Positions 34,635 to 44,226 of a DNA stretch of 61,372 bases are shown here, piece after piece. The stretch is from an uncultured Clostridium sp. (lineage in GTDB: Bacteria; Bacillota; Clostridia; Clostridiales; Clostridiaceae), in contig UQBY01000021.1 in the NCBI GenBank assembly GCA_900539375.1, positions 1 to 61,372 on the forward strand, written 5' to 3'. Within the stretch, counting starts at the first letter, position 1, and every line of letters begins with the position of its first letter. The position numbers and the translations under genes were made by a program. The notes beneath the pieces are model-generated. The model saw only the letters and a list, made by a program, of their open reading frames with translations, did no database searches and was not told where the DNA came from.

Positions 34635-37600
34635 GTGAAATTGAAATTAACCAATAAAAAGAGAGCAATACAAATTGGTGCTTTTGGAGTAATATTAATT
34701 TTTGTTTTAGGATTAGTATTAAATAGTAATTTCAGTCAAGCAAAAGCTGAAATGGTAAATGTTAATGTTGATGGTACTATAAAAATATTAGAAGTAGGAC
34801 CTGGTAATTTATCAAGATTAGCAGATGGTATTGGAACTTATACAAAAACATCAAATGGGAAAAATTATACAGTAACTTATATGAGTATGCCAGAATATAT
34901 AAGTGGAATAGATGATGTAGCTGGTAAATATGATATAGTTGCTATAACAAATAAAAATGATAATTTAGCTGATAAATTTACTAATGCTAATATTAAAGAC
35001 AAAAAATATACTAAATATTCAACAGCTTTTCAAGAAAAAATGTCAAGATTAAGATATGCTGCAGGAACTGATGGTTATGGTAAATTTAATTATGGAGATT
35101 CTTTATCACAAAAAAATTATTATTTTAATAAAGATTTTAATTATAAAGAATATTATTCAGAAAATGACATTACAGATAAGAGAGCTAACTCAATACTTGA
35201 TATGGCAAATAGAGGACAAGTTGTTTATGTTGAAAATTCAGCTTTAATAGATGGAAGCAAATTAAAAGAAAAGTTTGGAAGTGCTTCAAATGTTAAAAAA
35301 GCAGATGAAGTAAAAATAGATGACTTATTAAATGAATATGATAAATCTTCTAAAAAGCCAGAAGTTAGTAATTTTAAAGTTAGTGCTGATGATTCAAACC
35401 TTACAGTGGGACAAAAATCAACAAGATCTCTTGCTTTTTCTTTTGATTATGATAATGCACCAGAAAATTTTGTTGTAAAGGTGTATGTTGATTATAATGC
35501 TGATGGAATGTTTAAAGAATACCAAAGCGGAAGTGGATATAGAAATGAACTTTTAGTTGCAAAGACATTTAATAAAAATACTATTGGCAACAATTACGAA
35601 ATACAAACTTCTATTGATTCATCATTTATTGGATATTTAGACTGGAAAGTTGAAGTATATGCAGGAGATGAAACAAAGGTTAAAACTATCGTTACTTCAA
35701 GCTTTAAATTTAAAAAGTTAACTGCTGATAAATCAGGAGCAGTTGAATTAAATGTATTACAAGTCTATCCTGATACAATGAGTATGTTCAATGAAAATGG
35801 TGATTACACAGGAGAAGGAAATTATAAAGATGTAGGTGGATTAGTTCTTTCTAATAAAGCTGAATTAAAAGGCTATAATGATGGTACTCAAGGAGTATTT
35901 AATAATGGTGATGGAACTATAACAATTAAGCAAAAATCAAGTAAAGATAAACTTTATATTTCAGGAACATTTAATTCTTGGACAAAACAAGAAATGAGTA
36001 AAAATACAAGTGGTATATATGAAATAACATTAAACTTATCAGAAGTTGGTGGTAAAGAATATAAGATTTTTGAAGAACCTAATAATTGGTATTCAAATTC
36101 TGGTAATACTCATATTGTAGGAAAAGATAAAAATTCTTATATCTATACAGAAGAAGAATATAAGAGTGCAAGTATTAATGAACAAAGTAAAAAATTCCAA
36201 AAATTCTTAAATGCTGTTGATGATTATTCAATAACAGTAGATTCAATTCCAGTAACAGAATTTAATACAAATTGTAATGATGCTTCTAAGAAAGCAAAGA
36301 TGCAAGATTATGATATGATAATAATAGGATTTGGAGATTCTTATGGTACAAAGTATGATTTTAATGAAAATGCTACAAAGGTAGTTCAATCATATATTGA
36401 TAGTAAAGCCCTAATGCTTAGCCATGATACAATATCATTAAATATAAATGAACCATTAACTACAGAAGGGAATGGAAGTAATGCAAAAGGTACTACTTTC
36501 TTTACTAATGAGTTAAAATCTCAAGTTGGTCAAAGTAGATATGAAAATGATACAATAAATGTTAATGGAACTACTTATACTTCTTATGGTCAAACTTTAT
36601 ATGCAGTAAGAGATTGGAGTGGAAAACCTACTAAAGAAGGGGAAAACTTCTATGAACAAAGTAAAACAAAAACTGTAAGAGAAGTTAGTCAAGCACAAAT
36701 TACTGAATATCCTTATAATTTAAGTGATGCAGGAATTTCAACAGGTACTTCTGTAGATGGACAAAATGCTATTAATATTTCTCAAACTCACACTCAATGG
36801 TATCAATTGGATTTAGAAAATGAAGATATTTCTCCATGGTTTAATTTAGTTGCAGATGGTTCTTTAACTGGAGTGCCAGCAGACCAATTTAATAGTGGTG
36901 ACGCAAGAAACTTCTATTATACTTATTCAATTGGAAATATAACTTATTCAGGAACAGGTCATACAAGTAATTATACTGACCAAGAATTAAAATTATTTGT
37001 TAATACAATAATAAGAGCAGCAAGAAGTTCAAAAACAAGTACTCTTAACTTTGTAACAACAACAGATTCTAGCATAGATATGGCTAATCCAACAAAAGTA
37101 AATATTACCAATAAAGATTTTGTAGTTAATTTCACTACAACAGGAACAATAAAAGAAACAGTTTCAAAGAATAGTAGAACAACAATAAAAGAAACACCTT
37201 TTAATGGAGAAGTTATCAATAGTTACGTAGCAGTAGTATATGATAAGGCTGGTAATAAAGTAGATGTTGCAACTAGTCTTGGAAATGGAGAAACATCAGG
37301 ACTTAATCCTAAATATACAATTCCAGTAGCTACACTTGAACTTTTATCACAAAATGGTTATATATTAGCTATAACTCCAAATGTAGTACCTAAGAATACA
37401 AATTCTTATGATTCAGTAACTTCATCAACTTGTACTGCATATATAATAGCAGAAGCACCAGAAGTATTATCAGTAAAACATGGAATGATAGATGGTGCTG
37501 CTAATGGAAATGGAATTAGTAACTTAAAGACAGGATGTGAAGAAGTAGAGTATTATACATCTATACCATTTGAAGCACAAATAAGTGGAATGAAGCTTTA

Positions 37601-37979
37601 TACAAATAAGACAATAGAATTATCAATAGATAAGAATTTCTTACTTGATGAAGGTTTTGCTCCAAAGGTATATTCAGTTTCTAATGCTGGACTTACAGAA
37701 GTTGCAGTTAATTCAAATATAGAAGAACAAAAAGATGGAACTACTAAAGTAACTATAGAATTAGGTGAATTACAAGCAAGTGAAATAATAGTTAGATATG
37801 AAGCTAAAACAATGGCTCAACCAGAACAAACAACAAATGTTGATGAAAATGGTATAAACATTAGTGTTGATGAAAATGTAGTTTATCAAAATAATATAGA
37901 AGTAACTTCTGAAACATCTAAATCTGCAAGTGCAAGTGTTCAAGTTGGAAGAGTAGTTTTAGATAGACCATTATTCTAA
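34635..37979 (+). CDS. Large surface protein of the pilus operon, DUF5057-like, with glycan-binding-like module
   Basis: 1114 residues from GTG 34635 (GGGGATGA 5-8 bases upstream; the ATG at 34626 overlaps it). Seen: a basic N-terminus and one membrane or signal segment (about residues 12-35). Two alpha/beta blocks each have a strand (ILEVGPG near 50; VLQVYPD near 372) and a second strand (YDIVAITNKND near 99; YDMIIIGFGDSYG near 558). Between them is an E-set/CBM48-like stretch, LYISGTFNSWTKQEM to EPNNWYSN (about 433-485). The C-terminal third is beta-rich. Clostridial pilus loci often end with a DUF5057 protein of unknown role; I infer an adhesin. Confidence 0.78.
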   Translation: MKLKLTNKKRAIQIGAFGVILIFVLGLVLNSNFSQAKAEMVNVNVDGTIKILEVGPGNLSRLADGIGTYTKTSNGKNYTVTYMSMPEYISGIDDVAGKYDIVAITNKNDNLADKFTNANIKDKKYTKYSTAFQEKMSRLRYAAGTDGYGKFNYGDSLSQKNYYFNKDFNYKEYYSENDITDKRANSILDMANRGQVVYVENSALIDGSKLKEKFGSASNVKKADEVKIDDLLNEYDKSSKKPEVSNFKVSADDSNLTVGQKSTRSLAFSFDYDNAPENFVVKVYVDYNADGMFKEYQSGSGYRNELLVAKTFNKNTIGNNYEIQTSIDSSFIGYLDWKVEVYAGDETKVKTIVTSSFKFKKLTADKSGAVELNVLQVYPDTMSMFNENGDYTGEGNYKDVGGLVLSNKAELKGYNDGTQGVFNNGDGTITIKQKSSKDKLYISGTFNSWTKQEMSKNTSGIYEITLNLSEVGGKEYKIFEEPNNWYSNSGNTHIVGKDKNSYIYTEEEYKSASINEQSKKFQKFLNAVDDYSITVDSIPVTEFNTNCNDASKKAKMQDYDMIIIGFGDSYGTKYDFNENATKVVQSYIDSKALMLSHDTISLNINEPLTTEGNGSNAKGTTFFTNELKSQVGQSRYENDTINVNGTTYTSYGQTLYAVRDWSGKPTKEGENFYEQSKTKTVREVSQAQITEYPYNLSDAGISTGTSVDGQNAINISQTHTQWYQLDLENEDISPWFNLVADGSLTGVPADQFNSGDARNFYYTYSIGNITYSGTGHTSNYTDQELKLFVNTIIRAARSSKTSTLNFVTTTDSSIDMANPTKVNITNKDFVVNFTTTGTIKETVSKNSRTTIKETPFNGEVINSYVAVVYDKAGNKVDVATSLGNGETSGLNPKYTIPVATLELLSQNGYILAITPNVVPKNTNSYDSVTSSTCTAYIIAEAPEVLSVKHGMIDGAANGNGISNLKTGCEEVEYYTSIPFEAQISGMKLYTNKTIELSIDKNFLLDEGFAPKVYSVSNAGLTEVAVNSNIEEQKDGTTKVTIELGELQASEIIVRYEAKTMAQPEQTTNVDENGINISVDENVVYQNNIEVTSETSKSASASVQVGRVVLDRPLF

Positions 37980-37989
37980 AAATTTATAA

Positions 37990-38027
37990 AGAAGCTCAAA
38001 GGAGAAATCTTTTGGGTTTCTTTTTTT
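37990..38027 (+). terminator. Terminator of the type IV pilus operon
   Basis: 11-bp stem (37990-38000 with 38011-38021, two G-T pairs), then seven T. It is the first strong terminator after pilB. Confidence 0.85.
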
Positions 38028-38069
38028 ATCCCATAAAGTATGGTATATATCCTATTTTGAGGCATTTTT

Positions 38070-38693
38070 TTATTTTAGTTTTAAAGCTGCAAGTATTAGT
38101 AGGATAATTCCAGATATACAAGATAAATTGGTATCTGTTTTTTCTACTATTTTCTTGCCTATAAGGTGTCCTATGGAAATACAAATTAATCCTAAAATAA
38201 AGCATAAGATTATAGTTTGAATAAAGTTTACTCCTCCTAAGCTACTTCCAAATCCTACTGCTAGGCTATCAAAGGATAGGGCAATTGAAAGGTAAAAGGC
38301 CTCTTTTGGTGATAGTATCTTTGATTTATCATAGTCTGCAATTGTTTCATCTGCATAAACTTGAAGAACAAATCTCATATCAAATAGTTTAAATGTAAGG
38401 GGCTTGTCTAAATTCCTTTTCTTTTGAATAAAGGTTTTAAAAATTCCTTCAAATAATCTATATATACCAATAATAAATAAGATTAAAAAGCTTAAGATTA
38501 TTGCTAAGTTTCCTGGTAAAAGTTTTTTTATAAAGCTTCCAAAGAATAGGGAAGCTCCAAGTATTAATGCTCCTATTAGGCTTATTATAAAAGAAGATAT
38601 AAATGGTATTTTAATTTTATTTGTACCATAGGCTATACTTGCAAAGAAAGCATCTAAGCATATGGAGATTATTAAAAGTAGTGATTCTATCAT
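38070..38693 (-). CDS. ytaF: Sporulation membrane protein YtaF-like (MntP-related)
   Basis: 207 residues, six hydrophobic segments. Seen: SICLDAFFASIAYGTNKIKIP at the start and DYDKSKILSPKEAFYLSIALSFDSLAVGFG in the middle, the duplicated Asp-containing motif of the MntP/YtaF group. YtaF is linked to sporulation in bacilli; MntP exports manganese. The KSKILSPKEA block favours YtaF. Leftward and monocistronic, with GAGGT before the ATG, converging on the pilus operon. Confidence 0.85.
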   Translation of the reverse strand: MIESLLLIISICLDAFFASIAYGTNKIKIPFISSFIISLIGALILGASLFFGSFIKKLLPGNLAIILSFLILFIIGIYRLFEGIFKTFIQKKRNLDKPLTFKLFDMRFVLQVYADETIADYDKSKILSPKEAFYLSIALSFDSLAVGFGSSLGGVNFIQTIILCFILGLICISIGHLIGKKIVEKTDTNLSCISGIILLILAALKLK

Positions 38694-38823
38694 TCTTTTT
38701 ACCTCTGTTTACTAGTCTTGTTATATACTATGGCAAAGGAAAAAAATTAGTTACTAAAAGTTTTACATAAAATGAATATTAATATATAATTAAGTTAGAA
38801 TTTAAAAATAACGGAGGATAAAC

Positions 38824-39627
38824 ATGTATAAAATTATTGCACTTGATATGGATGGGACTCTTTTAAATGAAAAAAAGGAAATTACTCCTAAAACAAAGGA
38901 AGCTCTTCAAAAGGCTAAAGATAAGGGAGTTAAGGTTGTTTTAGCATCTGGTAGACCAATAGAAGGACTTCATAAATATTTACATGAACTTGATTTAGTT
39001 GAAGATGGACAATATGTTTTAAGTTATAATGGATGTTTAGTTCAAGAAACAAAAAGTAAAAATATTATTTGTGAAATAGGTCTTAAAGGAAGTGACCTTT
39101 CTTATACATATGAAATAGCTAAAAAGTTAAATGTAAATATACATGCTTTTTCTGCAACAAGAGGGCTTATTACTCCCAAAATGAATACATATACTAAATA
39201 TGAAGCAGATATGAATGGAATTGAAGCAAAGGTTGTAAGCTTTGATGATATAGACCCAAATGAAGATATAATTAAAATTATGTTTATAGATGAACCAGAA
39301 ATTTTAGAAGAAGCTGTAAAGAAAATGCCAAAGGAATTATATGAAAAGTATACTGTAGTTAGAAGTGCTCCATTTTTCTTAGAAGTTATTAATAAAGAAT
39401 CTAATAAAGGTGTAGGATTAAAGGCACTAGCAGATACTTTAGGTGTTAAGAAAGAAGAAATCATTGCTTGTGGAGATGCTAGTAATGATTTAGCTATGAT
39501 AGAATATGCAGGATTAGGTGTAGCTATGGAAAATGCTACAGATGATGTTAAGGAAATTGCAAATTATCAAACAAAGAGCAATAATGAAGATGGAATTGCA
39601 GAGGTTGTAAATAAATTTATTTTATAA
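38824..39627 (+). CDS. Cof-type HAD-IIB phosphatase
   Basis: 267 residues. Seen: motif I LDMDGTLLN (Asp8, Asp10), motif II LASGRP, a type IIB cap domain (about 85-185), the motif III lysine in ESNKGVGLKAL, and motif IV GDASNDLAMIEYAGLGVAM. Such enzymes remove phosphate from sugar phosphates or flavin and pyridoxal phosphates; the substrate cannot be read from sequence. Cytoplasmic, with GGAGG site. Followed by a strong terminator. Confidence 0.92.
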   Translation: MYKIIALDMDGTLLNEKKEITPKTKEALQKAKDKGVKVVLASGRPIEGLHKYLHELDLVEDGQYVLSYNGCLVQETKSKNIICEIGLKGSDLSYTYEIAKKLNVNIHAFSATRGLITPKMNTYTKYEADMNGIEAKVVSFDDIDPNEDIIKIMFIDEPEILEEAVKKMPKELYEKYTVVRSAPFFLEVINKESNKGVGLKALADTLGVKKEEIIACGDASNDLAMIEYAGLGVAMENATDDVKEIANYQTKSNNEDGIAEVVNKFIL

Positions 39628-39637
39628 ACTTATATGT

Positions 39638-39697
39638 AAGGAGTTGTTGCAGAAAATATTTTCACAATATTTTCTAATGCAATAGCTCCTTATGTTT
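39638..39697 (+). terminator. Terminator of the HAD phosphatase gene
   Basis: Two stacked stems: 39638-39651 with 39678-39691 (two G-T pairs) and the perfect GAAAATATT / AATATTTTC inside, then a T-rich tail. Confidence 0.85.
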
Positions 39698-39729
39698 TTA
39701 GTTATTTAAATTATACTAATTTGTATACT

Positions 39730-39753
39730 ATTGATAGGTAAATACTTATCAAT
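39730..39753. promoter_or_regulatory. 24-bp near-palindrome upstream of the siroheme reductase gene
   Basis: ATTGATAGGTA - AA - TACTTATCAAT; one position breaks symmetry. It lies about 95 bases before the ATG, among several possible -10 boxes (TATACT at 39714 and 39724). Candidate operator; the regulator is unknown. Confidence 0.45.
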
Positions 39754-39845
39754 GTTATAGATTAATAATATTTGATTATAGAAAGGATTCGTATTAAAAT
39801 GTTATTAGTATTGTATGAATAGATAAACTAGGAGGTTTTTTGTTA

Positions 39846-40706
39846 ATGGCTGTTAATGCAAAAAGACAAGGGGAATTAAAGGGACTAGGATTTTTACTTC
39901 AAAATGATAAGGAGCATTTTGCAGTAAGACTATTAAGTAGAGCAGGAAATTTTACTACTGAAGAATTATCAAATATAAAATATTTAGCAGATAAATATGG
40001 AAGAGGATATGCAGGGGTTACTACAAGACTTCAATTAGAAATTCCTTGGATTAAGGATGAAGATGTAGAAAAGTTTAGAGAAGAAGCAGATGCATTAGGA
40101 TTAAGATATGGTGGAACAGGTCTTAAGGTTAGACCATTAGTTTCATGTAAAGGAACAGTATGTCTTCATGGTAATATTGATACTCAAGAAATATGTAGAC
40201 AACTTGAAGCAAAATATTTTGGAATTGATACTCCAGCTAAGTGTAAAATAGGTATAGTAGGATGTGCTAATAACTGTGCAAAAGCAAGTATAAATGATAT
40301 AGGTATAGCAGGAAGAAATGTTCCTAAGTATGTTGAAGAAAAATGTGTAGGTTGTGGAATGTGTGTTAAAGCATGCAGACAAAATGCCCTTACTCTTGAA
40401 GATAAAAAGATAAAATTTAATAAAGATTTATGTGTAAATTGTGGTGGATGTGTAAGAGCATGTGGTCCTGGTGGATTTGTTTCTATGGAAAAAGGTGCCG
40501 AAATATTTGTTGGTGGTAGATATGGAAGAGGTATGAGTGTTGGTACTTCTTTAGGAAAAATATTTAAAGAAGATGAAATTGTACATGTTGTTGATAAGAT
40601 AATGGAGTACTATAAGGCAAATGGAAATCATCGTGAAAGAATATGCCATGTTATGGAAAGAGTAGGAAAAGAAAAATTTATAAATGATATTTTAGAAAGT
40701 TTATAA
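39846..40706 (+). CDS. Siroheme/4Fe-4S sulfite- or nitrite-reductase-like protein
   Basis: 286 residues from ATG 39846 (GGAGG 10 bases upstream; the in-frame TTG at 39840 is too near). Seen: a ferredoxin-like half domain (GFLLQNDKEHFAVRLLSRAG, GYAGVTTRLQLEIP), the siroheme/cluster cysteines in SCKGTVCLHG and GCANNCAKA, and an inserted double 4Fe-4S ferredoxin with CVGCGMCVKAC and CVNCGGCVRAC. The layout resembles AsrC, the catalytic subunit of anaerobic sulfite reductase, but no asrA or asrB lies nearby. Electrons may come through its own ferredoxin part. Sulfite versus nitrite is not decidable here. Confidence 0.85.
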   Translation: MAVNAKRQGELKGLGFLLQNDKEHFAVRLLSRAGNFTTEELSNIKYLADKYGRGYAGVTTRLQLEIPWIKDEDVEKFREEADALGLRYGGTGLKVRPLVSCKGTVCLHGNIDTQEICRQLEAKYFGIDTPAKCKIGIVGCANNCAKASINDIGIAGRNVPKYVEEKCVGCGMCVKACRQNALTLEDKKIKFNKDLCVNCGGCVRACGPGGFVSMEKGAEIFVGGRYGRGMSVGTSLGKIFKEDEIVHVVDKIMEYYKANGNHRERICHVMERVGKEKFINDILESL

Positions 40707-40717
40707 AATACATATTA

Positions 40718-40757
40718 AGCCATTGTATAATTAGTTTATTGTGCAATGGCTATTTTT
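40718..40757 (+). terminator. Terminator of the siroheme reductase gene
   Basis: AGCCATTG / CAATGGCT stem (40718-40725, 40744-40751) with additional TAA/TTA pairing, then ATTTTTGTT. Confidence 0.85.
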
Positions 40758-40852
40758 GTTAACTAATTTAATAACATATGATAGAATATTATAAAGACTA
40801 AATTTTGGTTTCTCATAAAATTTAAAGATATTTTGAGAAAAGGTGTGAGGGT

Positions 40853-43270
40853 ATGAAAAAATCCACAATAATTAAAGGTTTATCTATATTTATAATCTTA
40901 TTTGTAGTTATAAATTATTTAACAATTAATATAGTACCAGCTGAGCAATTAGAACCTAGTGAAAGTAAAACAACAGGAAAAATTAATAACATAGTAGTGT
41001 TTTTAAAGTTTGCTGATGATGAAGATGCATATAATAATAAATATGATGAAATTAAAGAAGTATTTAATAAAAAGAATGGAAATTCTTTAAAACATTATAT
41101 AAAAACTATGTCAAATAATAAGCTAACTGTAGATTCAACTTTTTATCCCCTAGATGATAATGGGAATGTTTATCCTTGTGAAGTTAATAATAATGCTTCT
41201 TATTATGAAAAACTTAGTGAAGATAATCCTTATGGCTATTCTGATTTTGATGGAAGTGAAAGAGAAAGGGAGTTATTAATTGAAGCTCTTACAAAGGTAA
41301 AAAATCAAATTCCAAAGGATTTAAATATTGACCATGATAATGATGGGGTAGTTGATTCTATTGTTTTTATACAACCTAGAAAAACAAATTGGGGTGAGAT
41401 TTTATGGTCTCATAAAGATGAGTTTGTAGATGAAGATTTAGAGATAAATGGGAAAAAACTTGGGTATTATACTTTAGTTTCTTTAGAAGATTTAAATTCT
41501 TATGGGGTTTTATCTCATGAATATCTTCATATTTTAGGATTAAATGATTTGTATTCCTCTACAAGTGAAGGTTTTGAAACTAGAGAATCAATTCCAAATT
41601 ATGACCCTGAACAAAGAGTAATTTATGAAAGCATTATGGCAACAAGTGAAGGGGTTTTAACAAACTATGAAAGAAAAAAGCTTAATTGGATAAGTGATAT
41701 AAAAACTTTAACTGAAGATGGAACTTATACTTTAATTCCAAGCCTTTCAAGTGAGAAAAATGGAAATATTGCATATAAAATACCAATACCCTATGATTCA
41801 TCTAGATACTTTATTTTAGAATATAGAGCAAAGGGAACAACTAAATATGATGATGAATATTTAGAAGGGCTTTTTATTTATGGAGTAGATGAAAATGTAA
41901 ATGGAAATATATCATCACCACCTTATGAAGTTTATTCTATGAGTGATTTTAATAGAGAAAATTATGCAGATTATCAAAGTTCATTTATAGCAAAAAACGA
42001 TTATGATATTGATGGCTATGAAGAATATCTTAAAAATGGTTTTAATGCATTTACATTAAATGATGGAAATGATAATTTAGGTATTAGCATAACAAATGTA
42101 AGTTTTAAAAATGGAAAGGTAACATTTAAATTAACTTTAAATAAGGAGAAGGGAATTGAAGCCCCTAAAAATTTTTATGAAGAAAAAGTTAATGGTTATG
42201 AAATAAAGTTATCTTGGGAGTCTCAAGAATATTTTATAGATGAATATTTTATTTATAGAGATGGAATTTTTATAGGAAAAACTAAAAACACAGAATATAT
42301 AGATAAATTTGAGTTCCCTTTACCTAATGGAAGGGTATATAATTATTCAGTAAAAGCTGTAAGTAAAAAATATGGAGAATCAGAACTTACCTCAAGAAAG
42401 GTTGTTGCAAGAAATAATAGTGACTTTTATGAAATTTATTATCCTGTATTAAGAAATGAATCTTTATTTATGAAAACAGAAAATGAAATTTTGGAAATGG
42501 AAAATTGCCTTTATAAAGGCTATAAGGTAGGAAGAATAAAGAAAGATTATAATGGTAATGCTTATATTGGCTATGACAGAGAAAATTTATATTTAGATGT
42601 AAATTTAGAAAGAGATGAAGATATATATACTTATTATAATATAAACACTGAAGTATTAGGAAAGAATAATAGTCTTCCAAAGGCAGAACTAAATTTAAAT
42701 GAAGCAGTTATTTTTTATAAAAATAAATTTAATACTCCATATATTGGTTACTTTTTAGATGATGAATGGATAGATAATGAAAACACTAAATTATTAAAAG
42801 CAGAAGAAAAGGATGGGTATTTTAAAATAGCAATTAATTTAGAAAATAATGAAAAGATAAAAGCATATTTTCATGATGAAAATGGAAACTATGATAATAG
42901 TAAAGATAATTGTTATGTTATAGATGGAGTTGGATATTTTGCTATAATAGATGGAAAAGTGATAAAGTTTAGTGGAGATTTTTCAGAACTTGATATAAAA
43001 GAATCAGAACAAAATAAAGATGATAAAAAAGAAACTGAAGATAAAAAAAGTAATGAAAAAAATGAAGAAAATAAAGATAATGAAACTGAAACAGTAGATA
43101 AAAATAATAAACCTAAAGACAATAAAATAAATAATAAAACAGAAGATAAAGAAAATAAAGTTGCTAAAAGTAAATATAAGAAAGTGATTTTAGGTGTAGC
43201 TGGAATAATATTATTAATATTAACTATAAGTATTATAATTTTTGTAAATAAGAAGAAAAGTAAACAATAA
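40853..43270 (+). CDS. Membrane-anchored M6-family metalloprotease (immune inhibitor A-like)
   Basis: 805 residues. Seen: an N-terminal hydrophobic signal, a propeptide-like start, and the catalytic domain with zinc motif HEYLHILGLND (His222, Glu223, His226, Asp232). A fibronectin III-like module follows (about residues 436-520), then a beta domain resembling a carbohydrate-binding fold, a long Lys/Glu/Asn/Asp repeat-like stalk, and a C-terminal membrane helix (about 776-800) ending KKKSKQ. So the protease is displayed outside on a stalk rather than released. M6 enzymes degrade host or environmental proteins. Monocistronic, with terminators on both sides. Confidence 0.88.
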   Translation: MKKSTIIKGLSIFIILFVVINYLTINIVPAEQLEPSESKTTGKINNIVVFLKFADDEDAYNNKYDEIKEVFNKKNGNSLKHYIKTMSNNKLTVDSTFYPLDDNGNVYPCEVNNNASYYEKLSEDNPYGYSDFDGSERERELLIEALTKVKNQIPKDLNIDHDNDGVVDSIVFIQPRKTNWGEILWSHKDEFVDEDLEINGKKLGYYTLVSLEDLNSYGVLSHEYLHILGLNDLYSSTSEGFETRESIPNYDPEQRVIYESIMATSEGVLTNYERKKLNWISDIKTLTEDGTYTLIPSLSSEKNGNIAYKIPIPYDSSRYFILEYRAKGTTKYDDEYLEGLFIYGVDENVNGNISSPPYEVYSMSDFNRENYADYQSSFIAKNDYDIDGYEEYLKNGFNAFTLNDGNDNLGISITNVSFKNGKVTFKLTLNKEKGIEAPKNFYEEKVNGYEIKLSWESQEYFIDEYFIYRDGIFIGKTKNTEYIDKFEFPLPNGRVYNYSVKAVSKKYGESELTSRKVVARNNSDFYEIYYPVLRNESLFMKTENEILEMENCLYKGYKVGRIKKDYNGNAYIGYDRENLYLDVNLERDEDIYTYYNINTEVLGKNNSLPKAELNLNEAVIFYKNKFNTPYIGYFLDDEWIDNENTKLLKAEEKDGYFKIAINLENNEKIKAYFHDENGNYDNSKDNCYVIDGVGYFAIIDGKVIKFSGDFSELDIKESEQNKDDKKETEDKKSNEKNEENKDNETETVDKNNKPKDNKINNKTEDKENKVAKSKYKKVILGVAGIILLILTISIIIFVNKKKSKQ

Positions 43271-43279
43271 ATATTATAA

Positions 43280-43308
43280 AAGCTGCATGATAATAAATGC
43301 AGTTTTTA
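43280..43308 (+). terminator. Terminator of the M6 protease gene
   Basis: CTGCAT (43283-43288) pairs with ATGCAG (43297-43302), then TTTTT. The short stem may leak, and only about 30 bases remain before hemC, so hem transcription may partly depend on read-through or on a -10-like TATAAT at 43307-43312. Confidence 0.65.
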
Positions 43309-43339
43309 TAATGTATAAAAATTTATAGAGGTGAATATT

Positions 43340-44221
43340 TTGAAGGAGCTTATTATAGCCACAAGAAAAAGTAAGCTTGCTCAAGTACAAACAGAAAGGG
43401 TAATGGAGCTTATAAAAGAAAAAGAAAATATAAATTTAAAAAAATTATTAGTAGTTACAGAAGGAGATAGAAGACTTGATGTAACTTTAGATAAAATAGG
43501 GGGAAAAGGTGTTTTTACAAAGGATATAGAATATGCACTTTTAGATAAAAGGGCAGATGCAGCAGTACACAGCATGAAGGATGTTCCTTTTAGTCTTGGA
43601 GATGAGTTTGAAATTACAGCAATTCCAGAAAGAGAAGATGTTAGAGATGCTTTTATATCAAAAGATGGAATACCTTTTAAAGAACTTAGAAAAGGAGCTA
43701 AGATAGGAACTAGTAGTATAAGAAGAAAGGCTCTTTTAAAGGAACTTAGAAGTGATTTAGAAATTGTATCTATAAGAGGAAATGTTCAAACAAGACTTGA
43801 AAAGATGAATAGTGAAAATTTAGATGGTATAATTTTAGCATCAGCAGGGTTAAAAAGATTAGGTTTAGAAAACTTAATAACAGATTATTTTAATCCAGAA
43901 GTATTTTTACCTGCAATAGGACAGGGGGCTCTTGGAGTAGAGTGTTTAAAAGAAGGGGTAAATAGAGAATATTTTAAAAACATTGATAATAAAGAAGCAA
44001 GAATAGAGGTAGAAGCAGAAAGAAGTTTTATGAAAGCTTTAAATGGAGATTGCCATAGCCTTATTGGAAGTTTTACCAAAATAGAGGGAAAAGATCTATA
44101 TCTATTGGGGGTTTATCAAATTAATGGTAAAATAGTAAAGAAAGATATATATGGAAACAAAGAAGACAATATTCAGCTTGGTAAAGAATTAGCAAGAAAG
44201 ATAATAAATAGTGGCAGGTGA
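43340..44221 (+). CDS. hemC: Hydroxymethylbilane synthase (porphobilinogen deaminase)
   Basis: 293 residues from TTG 43340, which has AGAGGTGA at proper spacing; the GTG at 43331 overlaps that site. Seen: IIATRKSKLAQVQTE, GGKGVFTKDIEYALL, ADAAVHSMKDVP, GTSSIRRKA and LPAIGQGALGVEC. The dipyrromethane cofactor Cys238 is in NGDCHSLIG, a variant of the common GGCxxPIG. It condenses four porphobilinogens into hydroxymethylbilane. First gene of the hem operon, overlapping the next open frame by a few bases. HemA is not in this window. Confidence 0.96.
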   Translation: MKELIIATRKSKLAQVQTERVMELIKEKENINLKKLLVVTEGDRRLDVTLDKIGGKGVFTKDIEYALLDKRADAAVHSMKDVPFSLGDEFEITAIPEREDVRDAFISKDGIPFKELRKGAKIGTSSIRRKALLKELRSDLEIVSIRGNVQTRLEKMNSENLDGIILASAGLKRLGLENLITDYFNPEVFLPAIGQGALGVECLKEGVNREYFKNIDNKEARIEVEAERSFMKALNGDCHSLIGSFTKIEGKDLYLLGVYQINGKIVKKDIYGNKEDNIQLGKELARKIINSGR

Positions 44222-44226
44222 TTTTA

